From Thermoleophilia bacterium (lineage in GTDB: Bacteria; Actinomycetota; Thermoleophilia; Gaiellales; Gaiellaceae): 5,301 bases of DNA. Below the pieces are notes generated by a model. That model made no database searches and was not told the DNA's origin. It saw only the letters and a program-made list of their open reading frames with translations. The position numbers were made by a program, and so were the translations under genes. Positions 5,119-5,301 of the stretch are shown here, piece by piece. Numbering within the stretch: the stretch's first letter is position 1; every line of letters starts with the position of its first letter. The stretch spans positions 1 to 5,301 of the forward strand of contig JAERMP010000291.1 of NCBI GenBank assembly GCA_016844515.1, given 5' to 3'.

Positions 5119-5301
5119 GTGACGGAGATGGTCGAGTTCACGCTCGACGGCCGGAAGGTCGCCGCGAACGAGGGCGAGTTGCTCGTCCACGCGGCCGCGC
5201 GCCACGGCACCTTCATCCCAACGCTCTGCCACGACAACAAGCTCGAGCCTTACGGCGGCTGCCGCATGTGCGTCGTGGACGTCGAGGGCGCGCCACGGCA
5301 C
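5119..5301 (+). CDS. N-terminus of a NuoG / formate dehydrogenase alpha-type iron-sulfur molybdopterin protein (partial)
   Basis: The gene runs off the window after 61 codons. What is present is the start of an N-terminal [2Fe-2S] ferredoxin-like domain: an FTLDGRKVAANEGELLVHAA strand-helix (7-26), then FIPTLC with C37 and GGCRMCVVDVEG with C48 and C51. The fourth ligand is expected just beyond the window. This domain opens NuoG and the large NAD-linked formate dehydrogenase alpha subunits (FdsA/FdhA type). The catalytic molybdopterin part, which would separate these options, is not visible. The start is GTG 5119, giving a 4-nt GTGA overlap with the native stop of the NuoEF gene (TGA 5120-5122), typical of translational coupling; ATG 5128 is an alternative. 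In the frameshifted version the upstream stop moves 44 nt away, so coupling would be lost. Confidence 0.85.
   Translation, partial: MTEMVEFTLDGRKVAANEGELLVHAAARHGTFIPTLCHDNKLEPYGGCRMCVVDVEGAPRH

Noticed and set aside
1..5301. Mobile element, CRISPR array, tRNA or rRNA
   Set aside because: No transposase or integrase motif, no spaced repeat array, and no tRNA or rRNA signature was seen on either strand.

Overview
The window is strongly GC-rich (about two thirds GC by eye), with G/C-ending codons, GTG starts and overlapping genes. The gene set (fused NAD(P)H-hydrate repair enzyme, AcpS, HAD-IIA phosphatase, ArfB, NuoE-NuoF fusion) suggests a high-GC actinobacterium, possibly a Thermoleophilia-type lineage. 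That placement is inference; the window holds no rRNA or other decisive marker.

Layout. Minus strand, 8-373: a small exported protein of unknown function with an excellent ribosome binding site. 374-526: its upstream region, with a 14-bp direct repeat and two hairpins. Minus strand, 2993 down to 527: a tightly packed cluster of a HAD-IIA phosphatase (broken by a frameshift and apparent deletion), acpS and nnr, with overlaps of 13 and 8 nt. Plus strand, 2992-3405: arfB, a ribosome-rescue peptidyl-tRNA hydrolase whose start codon overlaps the start codon of the HAD gene head to head. 3406-3488: a short regulatory gap with a perfect palindrome. Plus strand, 3489 to the window end: a NuoE-NuoF fusion protein followed by the first 61 codons of a NuoG/formate-dehydrogenase-alpha-type protein. 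Together these look like the diaphorase and catalytic subunits of an NAD-linked (formate-type) dehydrogenase, or less likely part of complex I.

Three observations stand out. (1) A 19-bp sequence containing a 7-1-7 palindrome (GTAACAG-N-CTGTTAC) lies 50 bp upstream of the NuoEF start and recurs exactly, in reverse complement, inside the NuoEF coding region with centres 800 bp apart. The internal copy forces the only AGA and TTA codons I found in that gene, which suggests a selected pair of operators. (2) The 3' end of the NuoEF gene carries a 68-bp imperfect tandem duplication that breaks the frame. The copies differ at three positions, all synonymous in the native frame, so they look like two alleles joined end to end (strain-mixture assembly artefact or allelic recombination). 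(3) The HAD gene appears to have lost roughly 22-26 codons together with its frame. I find no mobile element, CRISPR array, tRNA or rRNA, and no clearly novel defence or biosynthetic system.
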